A DNA stretch of 64,000 bases. Origin: Gonapodya prolifera JEL478 (Eukaryota; Monoblepharomycota; Monoblepharidomycetes; Monoblepharidales; Gonapodyaceae). This document shows, piece by piece, positions 13,190 through 24,959 of the stretch. Every line of letters starts with the position of its first letter. Position 1 is the first letter of the stretch. Location: contig KQ965830.1 of the NCBI GenBank assembly GCA_001574975.1, positions 118,676 through 182,675 of the forward strand, given 5' to 3'. The position numbers and the translations under genes were made by a program. The notes beneath the pieces were generated by a model. The model was not told the origin of the DNA, did not search any database, and saw only the letters and a list, made by a program, of their open reading frames with translations.

Positions 13190-13956
13190 GTTGACTCGTT
13201 CAATTACCGCAGAATCCAAAGCATGTGATTAAATGCGGTCTCATCGACGAGGGCGTTTATGGTCCGATGCCTGAGCATTTCTGGGCTTGATTCCCATCCC
13301 TCGGAATTACAGACGCCAGTCCACCTGAGAACGTAAGAGATGCAACTACAATGCCCACAGTATGGAAATGTGAGCCGGAAAGACTGAGCGACCCATCTTC
13401 GTACTAGAGTTCAATCGCACAGCCTGGGCGAGCACCCACCCGGTCGGAAACTAGGGTCACCGTACGCGGCTTGAGGAGGAGTTATTGACTTGCCGACAGA
13501 AAGAGATATCAGTCGGGGCGAAAAAGGCGGAAATGTCGTCAGCACGAGGCGATTCGAAGGATTCAATCCCCACTGATGTTCAGATAGGCAAACGTACTGA
13601 GGGGTGTTGTGCATCACCCCTCCTCCGAAGCGAGACGGTGGATGAACGTCCAGCAACGCCATCAAAAGATCTTGCAACAATGGAAAGTTGACGGGGTGGA
13701 TTGGTTTACAAGGCTATTCGCTGGGTCGACGACCGACCCATGGATTGCAGCGTTCAACCCGAAAAGAGAAAGCGAGCGTTTCATTCACGGTGAGGTAAAT
13801 TACATTTTTGACTAAGATCGAGATGGTTTCATTTCGTCTTCTGTATTCCGTGCTATCCTATTATTTTGCCACCGGCGTCAGTTTCCAACTGTCCCGACGA
13901 AGATTCGACCAAGACTGCTCGCAGAAATGCTCGTCTTGGTGTTTGTGAAAAGACTC

Positions 13957-14689
13957 TTAAACTCGGAAAGGGATGTTCCAGATCGTTGCCAGCAGGGACA
14001 CTTTGGGTTCGATAGGAACTGGAAATTCAAGTTTCGTGGATGCCACAAGAGCGTCCCATCTTCGTTCCGGTGGCACGTCGTTCACATTATGCGTCCTGTA
14101 TACCAGTGTCGGGTGAATCATCGAGGGATACTGCTCTGTGAACTCCTGGGGCGGTACACTGACGAGAGATTGGTACGACTGGACCAAAGAGACTGAAGTC
14201 GGGGAGGACTCTGGGAATGTTTAGAGCAGTTGAGGAACGCAACACCGGCGAGCTTCGCCTTTCCCTCCACATATTGGCTCAACTCCCCCATGAGAAGTTG
14301 AGACTGTCCGCCCTGCCCGTTCTGCGACGCTTCTAAGCGGTCTTCCCATCTCTCGTGAAGTGAAGTGAGTGCGAAATTACATGTCGCCGTTGGGAATGTG
14401 GGAGTCGCTGCCCAAGCACTTGAGGAAGCAAGGTGGTACGTGTCGATCGCCGGAGGCCTCGCCGGATGCCGGGAAGGAGTGGATTCGGGCATCGCGGTGG
14501 TGAGAGAAAGCCGTTGAAGATGGTTGGAGCACGACTTTTGTCGATGTCGATGAAGGACATCTCAAGTGGATAGAGTGGGGGTTGACGATTGGAGATTGAA
14601 CGCGATCCTTCGGACTAATCCATACCTCTCCTCGTAAAGAGCTTCCCGCATCCGACGCATCTCAATGTTCTCGTCAAGTCGGTCCGCAT
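13957..14689 (-). CDS. C2HC zinc-finger protein copy S1, 196 aa if spliced; second donor site lost
   Basis: Exons by homology with the intact copy S3: 14689..14626, 14560..14288, 14210..13957, phases correct, giving 196 aa. The zinc finger starts at residue 11: C-x2-C-x12-H-x4-C with Phe and Leu at the expected core positions (CVGCGKLFTRR, then DVLHRHRQKSC across intron 1). A Ser/Pro/Thr-rich middle, the motif LHERWEDRLEASQNG, and a conserved tail VPIEPKVS...WNIPFRV follow. The only defect I can see is at the second donor: where S3 has GTGAGT, S1 has GGGAGT (14287..14282). If intron 2 is retained, the protein keeps the finger but ends with an unrelated tail at about 14118. Function unknown, probably nucleic-acid binding. 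Confidence 0.6.
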
Positions 14690-14989
14690 GGTTGTTCTGT
14701 TGAGCGTCCGTGGGATGTTGGTCCGCCAAGATGTCCCGACTGATAAAGAGGAGCCTCACTCGATTGTTCCAGCAAGCGATGGTGGACTGAATCTGGGTGC
14801 TGGAACGATGGAACGCTGGCTTTTTGCGCGGATGTTCGTGTGAGTATCAAAAGCCGAGATGTCCCGGAACCACACCTGAAAGTTGAATTATCCAGTTAGC
14901 TCCAGCCCACAGTTGAGACCAGCCTTACGTACCGAGGCGAAGCAGCTCTCAGCGGTATAGATGTCACTTATGGTGAGCTCAGCTAGTCA

Positions 14990-16080
14990 CGCGTCTTTAA
15001 CTGGGAATCTTGGTGGGTCCTTGTAGGAACATGCGATGGCGGCCGTGGCTGCCTCATCAAACCTTGGAAAACGAATCGCAAATCAATGTGCGTCAAAGCC
15101 ACTTTCCAAGCTGCAAGTGAAGGGAGTGGTAAAATTAATGTCTAATGGAATGTCAGAATCCAAATTGATGGGAGTCGGCACTGACGTCCGAATCTCGGAG
15201 CAACACTACAAAACACTGATCTATCCCGGAATCGTGTTCAGGAGCTGACGTAACTCATTTCATTTACTGCTGACCTCATTCTTTCAATTGCAGGTTGGTC
15301 GGGTTCAGCCGCCTCCCCAGGAGCAGAAGACGGCGATGAGAGTCGAGAGCCAATCAATTCCTGCATTTTCCAATACTTTAAGTATAACTCGGTCCCAGTT
15401 TTTTGAGTTTCCGACTCTGTAGAATTCGGGAGGCACGTCGGTGGGGTGTGGTGGAAACTCGACCTTTTCCCGGATGTATTTTACAACCTCTGCTTTGGGC
15501 CTCGCTCCGCACATCGAAGTCGGGGACAACGGTTGAAGAAATCAGCAAATCTCTGCACTGCCGCGGTCGCAATCTGAGACTGTTGGTGACGGTGCGCCTC
15601 GTTCTAGGTTCCACCATGTCCCACAGGTTCCAGGTCGCAGGTCGTTTTTCGGGCGGATCTTTCACGGTGAGAATAGAAGTTGGCGTATGTAGGAGCGGCG
15701 ACGTGAGCGTGATTATGATTCCAAAAGCGTGAGGGACAGGCGTCTGCAAATGTTGCACAGTCACATGGAGATAACGTGAGTCACCTGACATTGCGCCACA
15801 CCGTCTAATCAACATTAAGCCTTCTCATCGTGAAGAAAATCATTGATGGACGCGTTCTGATCCGTGAGGATACGGATTTGGCAACTTCGTCGAATGTGTT
15901 TCATGCTCCCCGCAAAGTCCCCCGACGAACCGCCTGTTCATCTCGACTCAAGGCTGATCGCCAAAAGGTCATGTGGACTTCTTATTGAGTTTAACGGAAC
16001 GGGGACGAAGTGGGGATTGTTCCGCCGTGGTGCAACGAACCATATTTTCTGATTCAACCCACTTCTTCAGAACTCTGCGA
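14990..16080 (-). pseudogene. decayed second module of block I, family unknown
   Basis: Short conserved tracts recur at 15400-15540, 18060-18160, 20880-21000 and 23630-23700, each with a core reading gaattc or gattc then gggaggc or aggaggc on the plus strand; on the minus strand the first reads PPEFYRVGNSKN. A second tract at 15640-15720 matches 21110-21190 (FGIIITLTS versus VGIIIKFTL on the minus strand), suggesting a hydrophobic segment. Stops in all frames; a decayed gene of unknown kind. Confidence 0.35.
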
Positions 16081-16151
16081 CATTAATACACTGTGACCAA
16101 GCTGTGAAATTTTGTCTACAATGTCCAAGATCTCAACGCTCATGCCAAACC

Positions 16152-16865
16152 TCAGACTCCAAACGGAATACTCCACGCTGGGATCAGGGACACAATGAGT
16201 TCAAGCACAAAGGGAACTACGGGCAACGCAGAAGGGTTTGGGCGTGTGTCATCCTGACCTCTCGTAAGGTGGTGCTGGATTGGGGGGTGCTCCTCCGTTG
16301 GGAAGTGTGGATATCGATCCTGTTGAAATATTGGATCTGACAGTGCCGGCTGGTCTGGATAACGTGGAACTAGGGCGTGGTCTGGAGCGAAGCGAATGTT
16401 TTCTGGCGGTGGTACAATATTTGAGCCCGCTCTACAGGTCTGCGTGCGTCAAGTTCAACTCACTTCCGAGACTTTGTGACTGCCCTTCGAGCCCGCACAG
16501 TGGCTCGTGCTGCAGGCCGTCCCATTTCTCGTGAATTGAGCTGATCTCTGATGTTACGTTGATGCTGTAAAGGCGAGGTTCAAGTGAATCGTAGCGGTGC
16601 GAGAAGATGGAGCCTTCGAAAGGTGGCTGAGTGATGGGGAAGGGATTCGATGTGGAAGCACCGGAAAGGGGCGGAAGTAAGGGGCAAGTCTTCTGCTTAT
16701 GGCGGTGAAGGACGTCGGAGCGTGTGAAGGAGGAAGAGCAGCAGTTGGGCATTCGGGAGGTGTCGGTGATCGAGCTAGCCGATCACGTACCTCGTCTCGT
16801 GAACAGCTTCCTGGGAGATTGCGAGGAGGTATGAGACGTCGACGTTGATACAGGTGCTTCCGCTT
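16152..16865 (-). pseudogene. C2HC zinc-finger family copy S2, splice acceptor and first exon decayed
   Basis: Exon 2 (16715..16464) and the tail to the stop at 16154..16152 (SIPFGV) are alignable with S4. The exon 1 equivalent at about 16865-16790 has lost the CxxC half of the finger. The acceptor before exon 2 reads CG instead of AG. Curiously, reading straight through the former intron, an ORF from 16752 to 16432 (106 aa) begins with Met and produces CCSSSFTRSDVLHRHKQKTC, which again resembles a finger half. Confidence 0.65.
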
Positions 16866-19264
16866 GTACCCCGGTAGAGAAGGGACAGGGATTGGAGCAG
16901 ATGGTGCTGGAGGGTAAAGGTTCCGTGTGATTTGTGAGTTGCTGGACGGGGGTAGCGGCTTTGCAAGAGACGCGCTGCTAGTGCTCTGTCCGCCCACAGC
17001 AACGACCTGCTCATCGCGTTCGAGAGTTCACTGTCGGCATCGCTTCTCGTGAATAACAAATCTTGCTACAGCGATGGATCTTGCTGCTTTTTTGCGCTTT
17101 GTTGGGGTCGAACCGTGGTAATTAACTTCCAGATCATATTTTGAATGGCAAATGCGATGCGCTCCGATCTCTCATTTCTTTCGATCACTTAACACTGACT
17201 CGTATATTTGAAATTATTCTGGCGTTTACGCCGCTCGTGCGTTGGAGTAAGTTGGAGCAGCAAGTCGTAAATCTAAGAAGGTCCCGTGACAGCGCTGCCA
17301 TATCAGGATATACGGAGAGTTGCGCAGATGCTTCTTAAAATCATCGTTTATGTCCGTTGCCGGTGAAGGCTCAGGTAAAAGCATCCCCGGAGTCGGGGAA
17401 GTTCAGAATGTTCCGAAATTACAATCACATCGGCGTGACACGTTGCACGTTGAAACTGGAATTCGGGTTAGTGAAATGATAAAATCCTGGTTTGCTTTGT
17501 ATGCATAAACGCCGTAATGGGGGACGGTTTCGTGATTTACTTGTAAAAGGTGAGCGCTTTTCATTCCTAGCCCAACCGTTCACCGAGGTCACATCCAAGG
17601 CGAATTAGCGATCTCATAATGCACTCTCCCTTCTGTCTTCTGATGTGACCGTAGAATTCATTTTCCAGTGCTCCCAAGGACGGAGAACAAGGTCCCACCA
17701 CCCGAAAATCAGGGCCGGTTGGCACGTGGAACAGTCCCTTTCGATGGAGTGGATGTAACGAAACATCTCGGAGGTGCGTTCGATGAAGGCGGCATTCCGG
17801 TTCTACCGACACATCACGGGTCGCGCGGATCGCCGCAGTCCATGCTGCATCCAGAGACACACGTGCTGCACTGCGACCGAGCGCCGACAACCTCACGTCA
17901 AGCACGCCTCGCGTTTCTCAGCAGACCGCTCCCGTTCAGACCTTCCAGAATGTGTTCGATACAAACGAAAAGCCGGGTACGACGGCGGGACCCGTCATGC
18001 GGGAAGGTTTGAAGCCCCATACGTAACCTGCACATCTTGGAGTTTTCAACACTCATCATCTCTTCTATACCTCAGACGCTTTCGTCGCTGTAGGATTCAG
18101 GAGGCCACAAGGCGGGGCGTCCTTTTGCTCCCGGACCTTCCCGGACCCGTGTCAAATTTCTAAACCTTGGAATCTCCATCCAAGTGGTGCGGCCTCCGCC
18201 ACGCAAGCGAGTTCACGAGGGCCCGCCACATGGTCTCCATACACTACATTGACGCGGCGTTACTGCAGACGTCGCCGGTTCTGTCGCGTCCGCCCCCTCA
18301 TAACGTTCGCCATTCGCCTGCGGGCTGGACCGGTTGTTGAGGTGAATGTTGTTGCAAATGGCGTTCGCGGACTAGGAGACGCTGTAGATTGCTACAACGC
18401 GTCTTCGGGATACTTCGTTCTTTGACATGTTCTGGGTAAGATTCACAGTGCAGAACAGGGTAACACATCTCCATCGCTTGGAGCTTGGATTCGTCCAATT
18501 ACCGCGAAATTCCACTCGTGTCATCATATGTGGCGTCATCGACGGATGAGGGCGGCTTTTCCCGATGCCTGGACTCTTATTCCATCCCCGGGAATCACGG
18601 ATGCCGGTCCGGACCTCAAGGAAAAGAAAATGCAGCCACGACGCCCACGGTATGGAAACATGTATTGGAAAGACTGGGCGGCGCATCTTCTTCCAAGGAG
18701 TCCATCGCGTATATCCCCGACAATCAGCACCCATCCGGACTGCACTCAGGAGGAATGCGCACCTGGTCGCCAAAGTGGAATATCATCGGTTTGAAACACC
18801 GGAAATGAAGTTCTATCTGGGACGATTTGAAGGATCCAATCCCCACGGATGTTTAGGGGAGTGTTGGTGCATCAGCCCTTCTCCAACGCGAGCCGGTGCA
18901 CGACTATCCAGCGAAGAGATCACAAGCTCTTGCAACGATGAAAAATTGACCGGATAGATTGGCTCATGGGACTGATACCGTGTAAAGATGCGCCCAACGG
19001 TCCCAACCGAAAGGCGAGAAGACAGGATCGGACTTCGTCCGAGATGAACGGGGGCGAAACCCCACGAAAATTAACGAACAAAAGTGGATGTTTCATTCAC
19101 GGTGAGGGAGGTTACAATTTTGGATACATTCTCGACGGGGTTTCATTTATTACAGATTTCGATCCTTTCTGCATCGCCTGCAGCATCCAAGCGTCCCGAC
19201 CAAGCTTCGTCGACGGAACTCTGGATTAATACTGAATACTCTTCTTGGTGCTTGCGAAAGACTC

Positions 19265-20019
19265 TCAAACTCGGAAAGGGATATTCCACATGGGTGCCAG
19301 TGAAACTTTGGGTTCAATAGGAACAGGATCTTCAAGTTTCGTGGCTGCCACAAGAGCGTCCCAGCTTCGCTTCAGACGTGGCACTTCATTCTCGCTATGC
19401 GTCCTGTGTACAAGAAGCCGCGGGTGAATCTTCGAGGAATGCGACTGTCGAGTGAACTCCTGCGCCGGCACGGTGGCGGGAGATTTGTATGACTGGGCTG
19501 GCCAGACCGAGGACGAGGACGTGGAAGAATCTGATACAGTTTACAGCAGTTGAGGAACGTGATACCAGCAAGCTTCTCTCTCTCGTACTCATATTAGCTC
19601 AACTCACCTACGAGAAGTTGAGACTGTCCGCCCAGCCCGTCCTGCGACGCTTCCAAGCGGTCGTTCCATCTCTCGTGAAGTGAGCTGAGTGCAGAATTCC
19701 ATGTCGGAGCTGGGAATGCTGGAGTCGCCGTCAAAGCAGTTGAGGAAGCAAGGTGGTACGTGTCGATCGCCGGAGGCCTCGCCGGATGCCGAGAAGGAGT
19801 GGATTCGGGCATTGCGGTGGTGAGAGAAAGCCGTTGAAGATGGTTGGAGCACGACTTTCGTCGATGTCGATGAAGGACATCTCAAGTGGATAGAGTGGGG
19901 GTTGACGATTGGAGATTAAACGCGATTCTGCGTTTGCCATCAGGTTAATCCATACCTCTCCTCGTAAAAAGCTTCCCGCATCCGACGCATTTCAGTGTTC
20001 TCGCCAAGTCGGTCCGCAT
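19265..20019 (-). CDS. C2HC zinc-finger protein, intact copy S3, 200 aa
   Basis: Model: complement(join(19265..19530, 19608..19880, 19956..20019)), 200 aa, all phases match and all sites are GT-AG. The N-terminus is MRTDLARTLKCVGCGKLFT. The finger is C11-x2-C14-x3-F-x5-L24-x2-H27-x4-C32, the C2H2 spacing with Cys as the last ligand, and it is split by intron 1 (75 nt) at Asp22. Residues 33-100 are rich in Ser, Pro, Thr and Ala. LHERWNDRLEASQDG at about 95-110 and the C-terminal 60 residues (WDALVAATKLE, VPIEPKVS) are conserved in all copies. A single finger in a small protein suggests a transcriptional regulator or nucleic-acid-binding protein. I know no named family with this tail. It is the only copy of five without an inactivating change. 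Confidence 0.8.
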
Positions 20020-20719
20020 GGTTCTTCTGTCGAGTATCCGAGCGTTGTGCATGCAGACCAGATCAACAGATACCAAGTCGTCGGGACTGATAAAGAGGAG
20101 CCGAGCGAGATTGTTCCAGCAAAAGGTAGACGACTGAATATTGGTGCTGGAACGATGGAATGCTGTCCCTTTGCGCGGATGTTGGTAAGGATGTCAAAAG
20201 TTAGGAGAGATCCGGAACCGCGCCTGACTGGGCAATTACCCAATTAGCTCCACAGCCCACAGTCGAGAGCAGCGTCACGTACCGTGCGGAAGCAGTGCTC
20301 AGTCGTACAGACGACACGAACGTTGAACTACGCTTATGACGCGACTTTTGGGAGTACAGTGGGATCGGAGAGGGGCAGGGACGAAGGCTGCCCTCGTCGC
20401 ACCTTGGAAAAACGATCTGAAATGACAGATAAATGTGAGTGCTTTATGAAAGCTCTATTTCAATTTCAGGGGAATCAGAAATTATATTTATCTTGAATTC
20501 AACTGGAACTATTTTGAACTTTGGTTTCCTCAGACACCAATGAGTCAGACACCTATCCAAGTGAGACACCTGAGTCAGATGGAGTTCGGGATACTTTATA
20601 ACAATCACCAGCAAGGCAAGATAAGGGTGACCTCGTCAGACGGGTGCTGCCACAGAGACCGATACTTGAGCAACATTTGGAAACACACCATCTATCCCGG
20701 AACGTCCCCTGGAGCTGAA

Positions 20720-21560
20720 GTGATCCATTTAATGCTCGTTTGGCCTCACTCGTTTTTGGAAGGCACCAATCGCGCGTCGGTGAGATTCAGACGCCTCCCA
20801 AGGAGAAGAAGACGGCGATGAGACCAGGGTCAATTCATTCCTGTCTTTTCCACAGCAGAATGGTTTCACGTTCACTTTTTGAATTTCCGATGCTGTAGAA
20901 TTCAGGAGGCAGGTGGGGTGGCGGACGGACCTTGATAATTCTGCCAATGCCTCGGGGTCTGGACGGCAAATACGGAAAAATGGGGACATCTTTGATGGCA
21001 CTCAGTGAGTGTATGGATTACGCTGACCGCACTCCGTGACTGATGGCGACAGGGCGGGTTTGGTTCCACCAGTAACCCGCAGCTCGCAGGACGCAGGTCG
21101 TGTTTGCAGGATGTTTCACGGTGAGAGCACAGATTGGCGTTTGTGAGAGCGGCAACGTGAACTTGATTATAATTCCGACAGCTTGATGACAAAACAGTCC
21201 GCGAATATTAGCCGTGAAGCCGGGGGGATGCATGGGTCACATGACATGGCGCCACTCCATCTCTCCAACTCTCGGTCGCCCAAACATGAATGGAGACATC
21301 GACAGACGCGTTGTAAAGCCGGAGATGGTGCGGATTTAGCAACTTTAGATACGTGATTTGTTGCGCCTGATCTGCTGATGCCTCCCGCAACGTTCCGGAC
21401 GGTGGACGGAGACCCTGTACATCTCGATTCCAGAGTGCTCGGCAAAAGATTGTGCGGAATTCCTGTAGCCCTCAAGGGAACGGGACCGAAGTGGGGAATC
21501 TTTTACCGTGGAACAGCGATGATCTGTTCTGATTCAATACAACTCCATACATAAGCACGA
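20720..21560 (-). pseudogene. decayed second module of block II, counterpart of 14990-16080
   Basis: Same order of tracts as the block I module, 5.3-5.5 kb downstream. No open reading frame is intact. No function can be given. Confidence 0.35.
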
Positions 21561-21643
21561 CTCTGCGACTCTCTGATATACTCCAACCAAAAACAAGTCC
21601 CGAGTTGAGTCTACAGTCGCTATGATCTCACGCTCATGGATAC

Positions 21644-22360
21644 TCAAACCCCAAATGGAATACTCCACGTCGGGGTCAGCGACGCAATCGCTTCAAGCAC
21701 AAAGGGGACTCCGGGCAACGCAGAATGACTTAGACGTGAGTCATCGTGGCTTCCCAGAAGGTTATGTTGGATTGCGGGAAGCTCCTGCGTTGGGAAGAGT
21801 GTATATTGATCCTGTTGAAAATTTGGATATGGCATTACTGGCATATCTGGGTAATGTGAATAAAGAGCATGGTTTGGAGTGACGCAGATATTTTCTGGCG
21901 GTGGTACAAGATTTGAGCCCGCTCTATGGCACCTGGCCGGGCAAGGTCCACTCACATCCGAGACTTCGTGAATGCCCTTGGAGCCCCCAACGCAGCTCGT
22001 GCTGTGGGCCGTCCCATCTCTCGTGAATTGAGCTAAATTCTGCCATGATTTCGAGATTGTTAAGGTGAAGTTCAAACAAGTCGGAACGGTGGGAGAGGAC
22101 GGAAGCGTCCAGAGGCCGCGTTTGAGTGATGGGGACGGTATTTGACGCGGATGCAGTTGGAATGGGCGGAAGCGCGGTGCAGGTCTTTGACTTGTGGCGG
22201 TGAAGGACGTCTTGAGATATGACGGAGGAAGAGCCCGGTAATTGTTGGGAAGGTGGTGTCGACGATTTGCAGAGTTGATCGAGGCGCTCGGACATACCTC
22301 GTCTCGTGAACGCTTCCCGCATCGCGTGCATCTCAAAGTTCCCGGAAGGTCTGTTTGCAT
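21644..22360 (-). pseudogene. C2HC zinc-finger family copy S4, frameshift inside the finger
   Basis: Exon 1 (22360..22298, MQTDLPGTLRCTRCGK) is 63 nt where S1 and S3 have 64, a one-base deletion right after CxxCGK, so the FTRR half of the finger is out of frame. Exon 2 is 22210..21956 (VLHRHKSKTC, IHERWDGPQHE). With the visible donor, the exon 2/3 junction would create TAA. The tail runs to the stop at 21644. An unspliced 303 aa ORF (22555 to 21644) crosses the whole locus but switches between coding frames of the family, so I do not take it as the gene product. Confidence 0.7.
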
Positions 22361-24089
22361 GCCTCCCTCTGTGCGGAACTGATTCCCGGGATACGCGATG
22401 GGGAGATTGAGAGACCGGGAGTGATCAGACGTCGCCGAGGCAGGTGCTTCCGCTGACGGAGAAGAGATTGCGATGGGGGCAGCTCGAGCAGGCGATGTGC
22501 GATGGGGAAGGCTCAATGTGGTGTGCGCGGTGCTGCGCGGGGGTTCTGCTTTCACGAAGAGACGCGTTGCAATGCTGCGTCATCTCGTTCGATAGCTCAC
22601 AGTCGGTAGTTCACTTCTTGTGACTAAAGAGTCTTAGCACGTAGTACATATCATCTACATTTGTGTTCACTTGTGAGTTGGGATCAACTCTCGGTCAACT
22701 GGAAATTAATTTGATTTTCGAATCACATATCACCTTTGGATAGCAGCAATTCATAAATATGGAGAAGTGCTTCGTTTTACGCCGTTCAAGTGTTGGGGGC
22801 GGGGCAGTTGTAATTTCCAGACGGTCACGTTCCTCCAGGAGTACCTCCCCTGGACTTAGTACCGCGGATTGCGTCAGAAGCGTCTAAAGGGGATCATGGC
22901 CCGCGACAACGACCGGTCAAGGCTCCGGCGAAAGCATCCTGGGAGTCGGGGAAGGAAATTAATTGCTCCTAAATTTGATCAGTCATACTGACGAGACGTG
23001 CTCCATGTTGACACTGAATTGAAGAACTCGGAATAGATGGAATATCTCAAGTCGCTTGCTTCGTGTGCACGAACGCCGCGATGGGAGACGGTTTCGTGTT
23101 GCTTAGCGCCTTGCCGTAAAAAAACTAACGGCTTTCATTCCACGTGCGGGGACCCATACCCCACCGATGTTTAACGGATCACCGATTACACTCTTACCCT
23201 TCCATCTTTTGCACTTCTGACGCGACAATTATTTTCCAGAGCTCCCAAGGACAGCGAACAAGGTCCCACCGCACCGCCAGAATCAGGGCAGGGTTGCTAA
23301 CGGGTGACTAACCGCACTTTCGACACACGGGAAACGTCGATGGACATCGTGGATGAGTGACTGACGATGACGGTGTCTCCGCTCTACCGACACATCACGG
23401 ACGGGTCGCGCCTTCGCAGACCAGTCACGCACAAGACGAAACGACAACCGCCTTCCGTCAAGCACGCCGCGCATTTCGCTGAACGGCTTCCGCTCAAACC
23501 TTCAGACCGCGTGATATGGAAGTGAACAGCCACAGGTACGAGCGAACATCTTCTCGATGAATGCGTCAGGGCCAGGGCGGGAGAATCCCAACACTCATCC
23601 CGGTCCCGTCCCACCTCAGACATGCTTCCGTCGCAGTATAGGAATCAGGAGGCAACAACGGCGGGGGCGTCGTTATGCTCCCGGACCGCGGCCATCTTCT
23701 CAGGCTTGGTGTCTCCCAATCGGTCCGCCAAGCAAATGTATCCAACGGGCTCGACAAGCGCCCGCCATATATTCGCCATACATTTGGCGCGGCGTGACTG
23801 CGAACATCGGCATATTGCCCCTCCCGCATATAAAGTTCGCCACGTTCGCCTCCGCCTCGCGCCAAAGGGACAGGACGCCACCGACAAACACCAACGCCGT
23901 GAGCGGTGGCACTTAGGTGGAGAACGTGACAGGCGGCGTGGGTGCATGTGCGTTCCCAGTCAAGACGCTGTTGCTCGGTGAGAGGCGGGCTGGGAGTTGG
24001 CGTTTGTTGACATGATTACCGTCCGCGGAGTGGGAGTCGCTTTGGACTGCTGCGACGTGTATGACGGATACCTATTTCTCTGACGTTTT

Positions 24090-24866
24090 GTGGGAGAGAT
24101 ATTGGGGTTTCCAGGAGTGTTCTGTCGAGACAAGACTGTGAAACGCGACCAAGGACGCTGTCTAGAACCAAATCAACAAACGCTCGGTCTGCAGGCTATT
24201 TTCCACCGGGAAGACAGGGATCCGCACTTTATTGTTCGTGTGTTTCCAAAGCAATGTTTTGGGGCAATAATAATTTGTCCGGTGGGAAAGTGCGTTGCCA
24301 CGATTTCAACACAAAAAAATGACGATGACGGGTACGTCCATTGGATCGTTTTGGGACCGTATGCTGCACGCGGTATGTGCTGCAGTTCAGTGCATAAGTT
24401 TGCGGTCCACGTCACTGTAGATGTCGAAAAGACGTCGTCAGGTTGCTGTCACGTACTACTTGCCAAATTGACCGAACTGGGGTATTTGAACGCGAGACTC
24501 GGCAGCGTTCTGCGCCAACAGGACAAGGGATGTGTTCAAGCTTCACTTAATCTCGGCCCGCGGTTGTGTCAAAGTCACTCGAAGAACCTTGAACACTCTC
24601 AATTGTACGTGTTCTTTCCGACCAAAGTGAAAGAAGTGGGAAGATGGAGTTTTGCCTTTTTGGGGTCTTGGTATTGCAGGCGCTTGCATGGGATGAGGCC
24701 CACAGTCGCGTCCTCGCGCAGCTTTGCCACTACCAATTTTCTTTCTCGAAGTGTGTCCAAGAGCTCGCTACTTTTAGTGAATCCGATGGTGGGCACCGAG
24801 CGTCGATACGTACGGGGTAGGGGTACGTTCGCTACTCCACAACCCACGTTCATATTTTGCACTTAA
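24090..24866 (+). other. 258-codon open frame without ATG start, doubtful gene
   Basis: An uninterrupted frame of 258 codons that opens with GTG, not ATG. The first Met codon in frame is MCCSSVHKFAVHVTVD, around codon 96. It contains a hydrophobic patch (FGAIIICPVGKC) but no motif I recognise. The composition is less GC-rich than the flanking F-box gene. It may be an exon of an unresolved gene or a chance ORF. Confidence 0.2.
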
Positions 24867-24959
24867 GAAGAAGTAAGAATCGAAGTGAGAGTCATCTACA
24901 TAAAACCAAATGGTGAGGCAGAATCTCCGCCTTGACGTGGCGGTGTCAGAATTCAGCCG

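Larger units (their letters stand above)
13190..18400. repeat. tandem segmental duplication, block I (about 5.4 kb)
   Basis: Landmarks recur in the same order in block II with an offset growing from about 5285 to 5550 bp: 13200 with 18485, 13565 with 18835, 14689 with 20019, 15660 with 21120, 17690 with 23260, 18220 with 23760. For example caatccccac(t/g)gatgtt is at 13566 and 18838, and gctcccaagga near 17672 and 23242. Each block contains two copies of the zinc-finger gene, so the block itself arose by an earlier internal duplication. Divergence is high; this is an old duplication. Block limits are approximate. Confidence 0.75.
18401..23900. repeat. tandem segmental duplication, block II
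   Basis: The second copy of block I, see there for matched landmarks. It holds zinc-finger copies S3 (intact) and S4 (dead). The rest of the block is decayed sequence alignable to block I. Confidence 0.75.

Noticed and set aside
21644-22555. 303 aa single ORF on the minus strand
   Set aside because: It runs across exons, introns and both frames of zinc-finger copy S4. Alignment with the intact copy S3 shows it is a read-through frame, not the product.
24173-24415. 80 aa minus-strand ORF opposite the 258-codon frame
   Set aside because: No domain and no splice pattern; one or both frames are probably chance.
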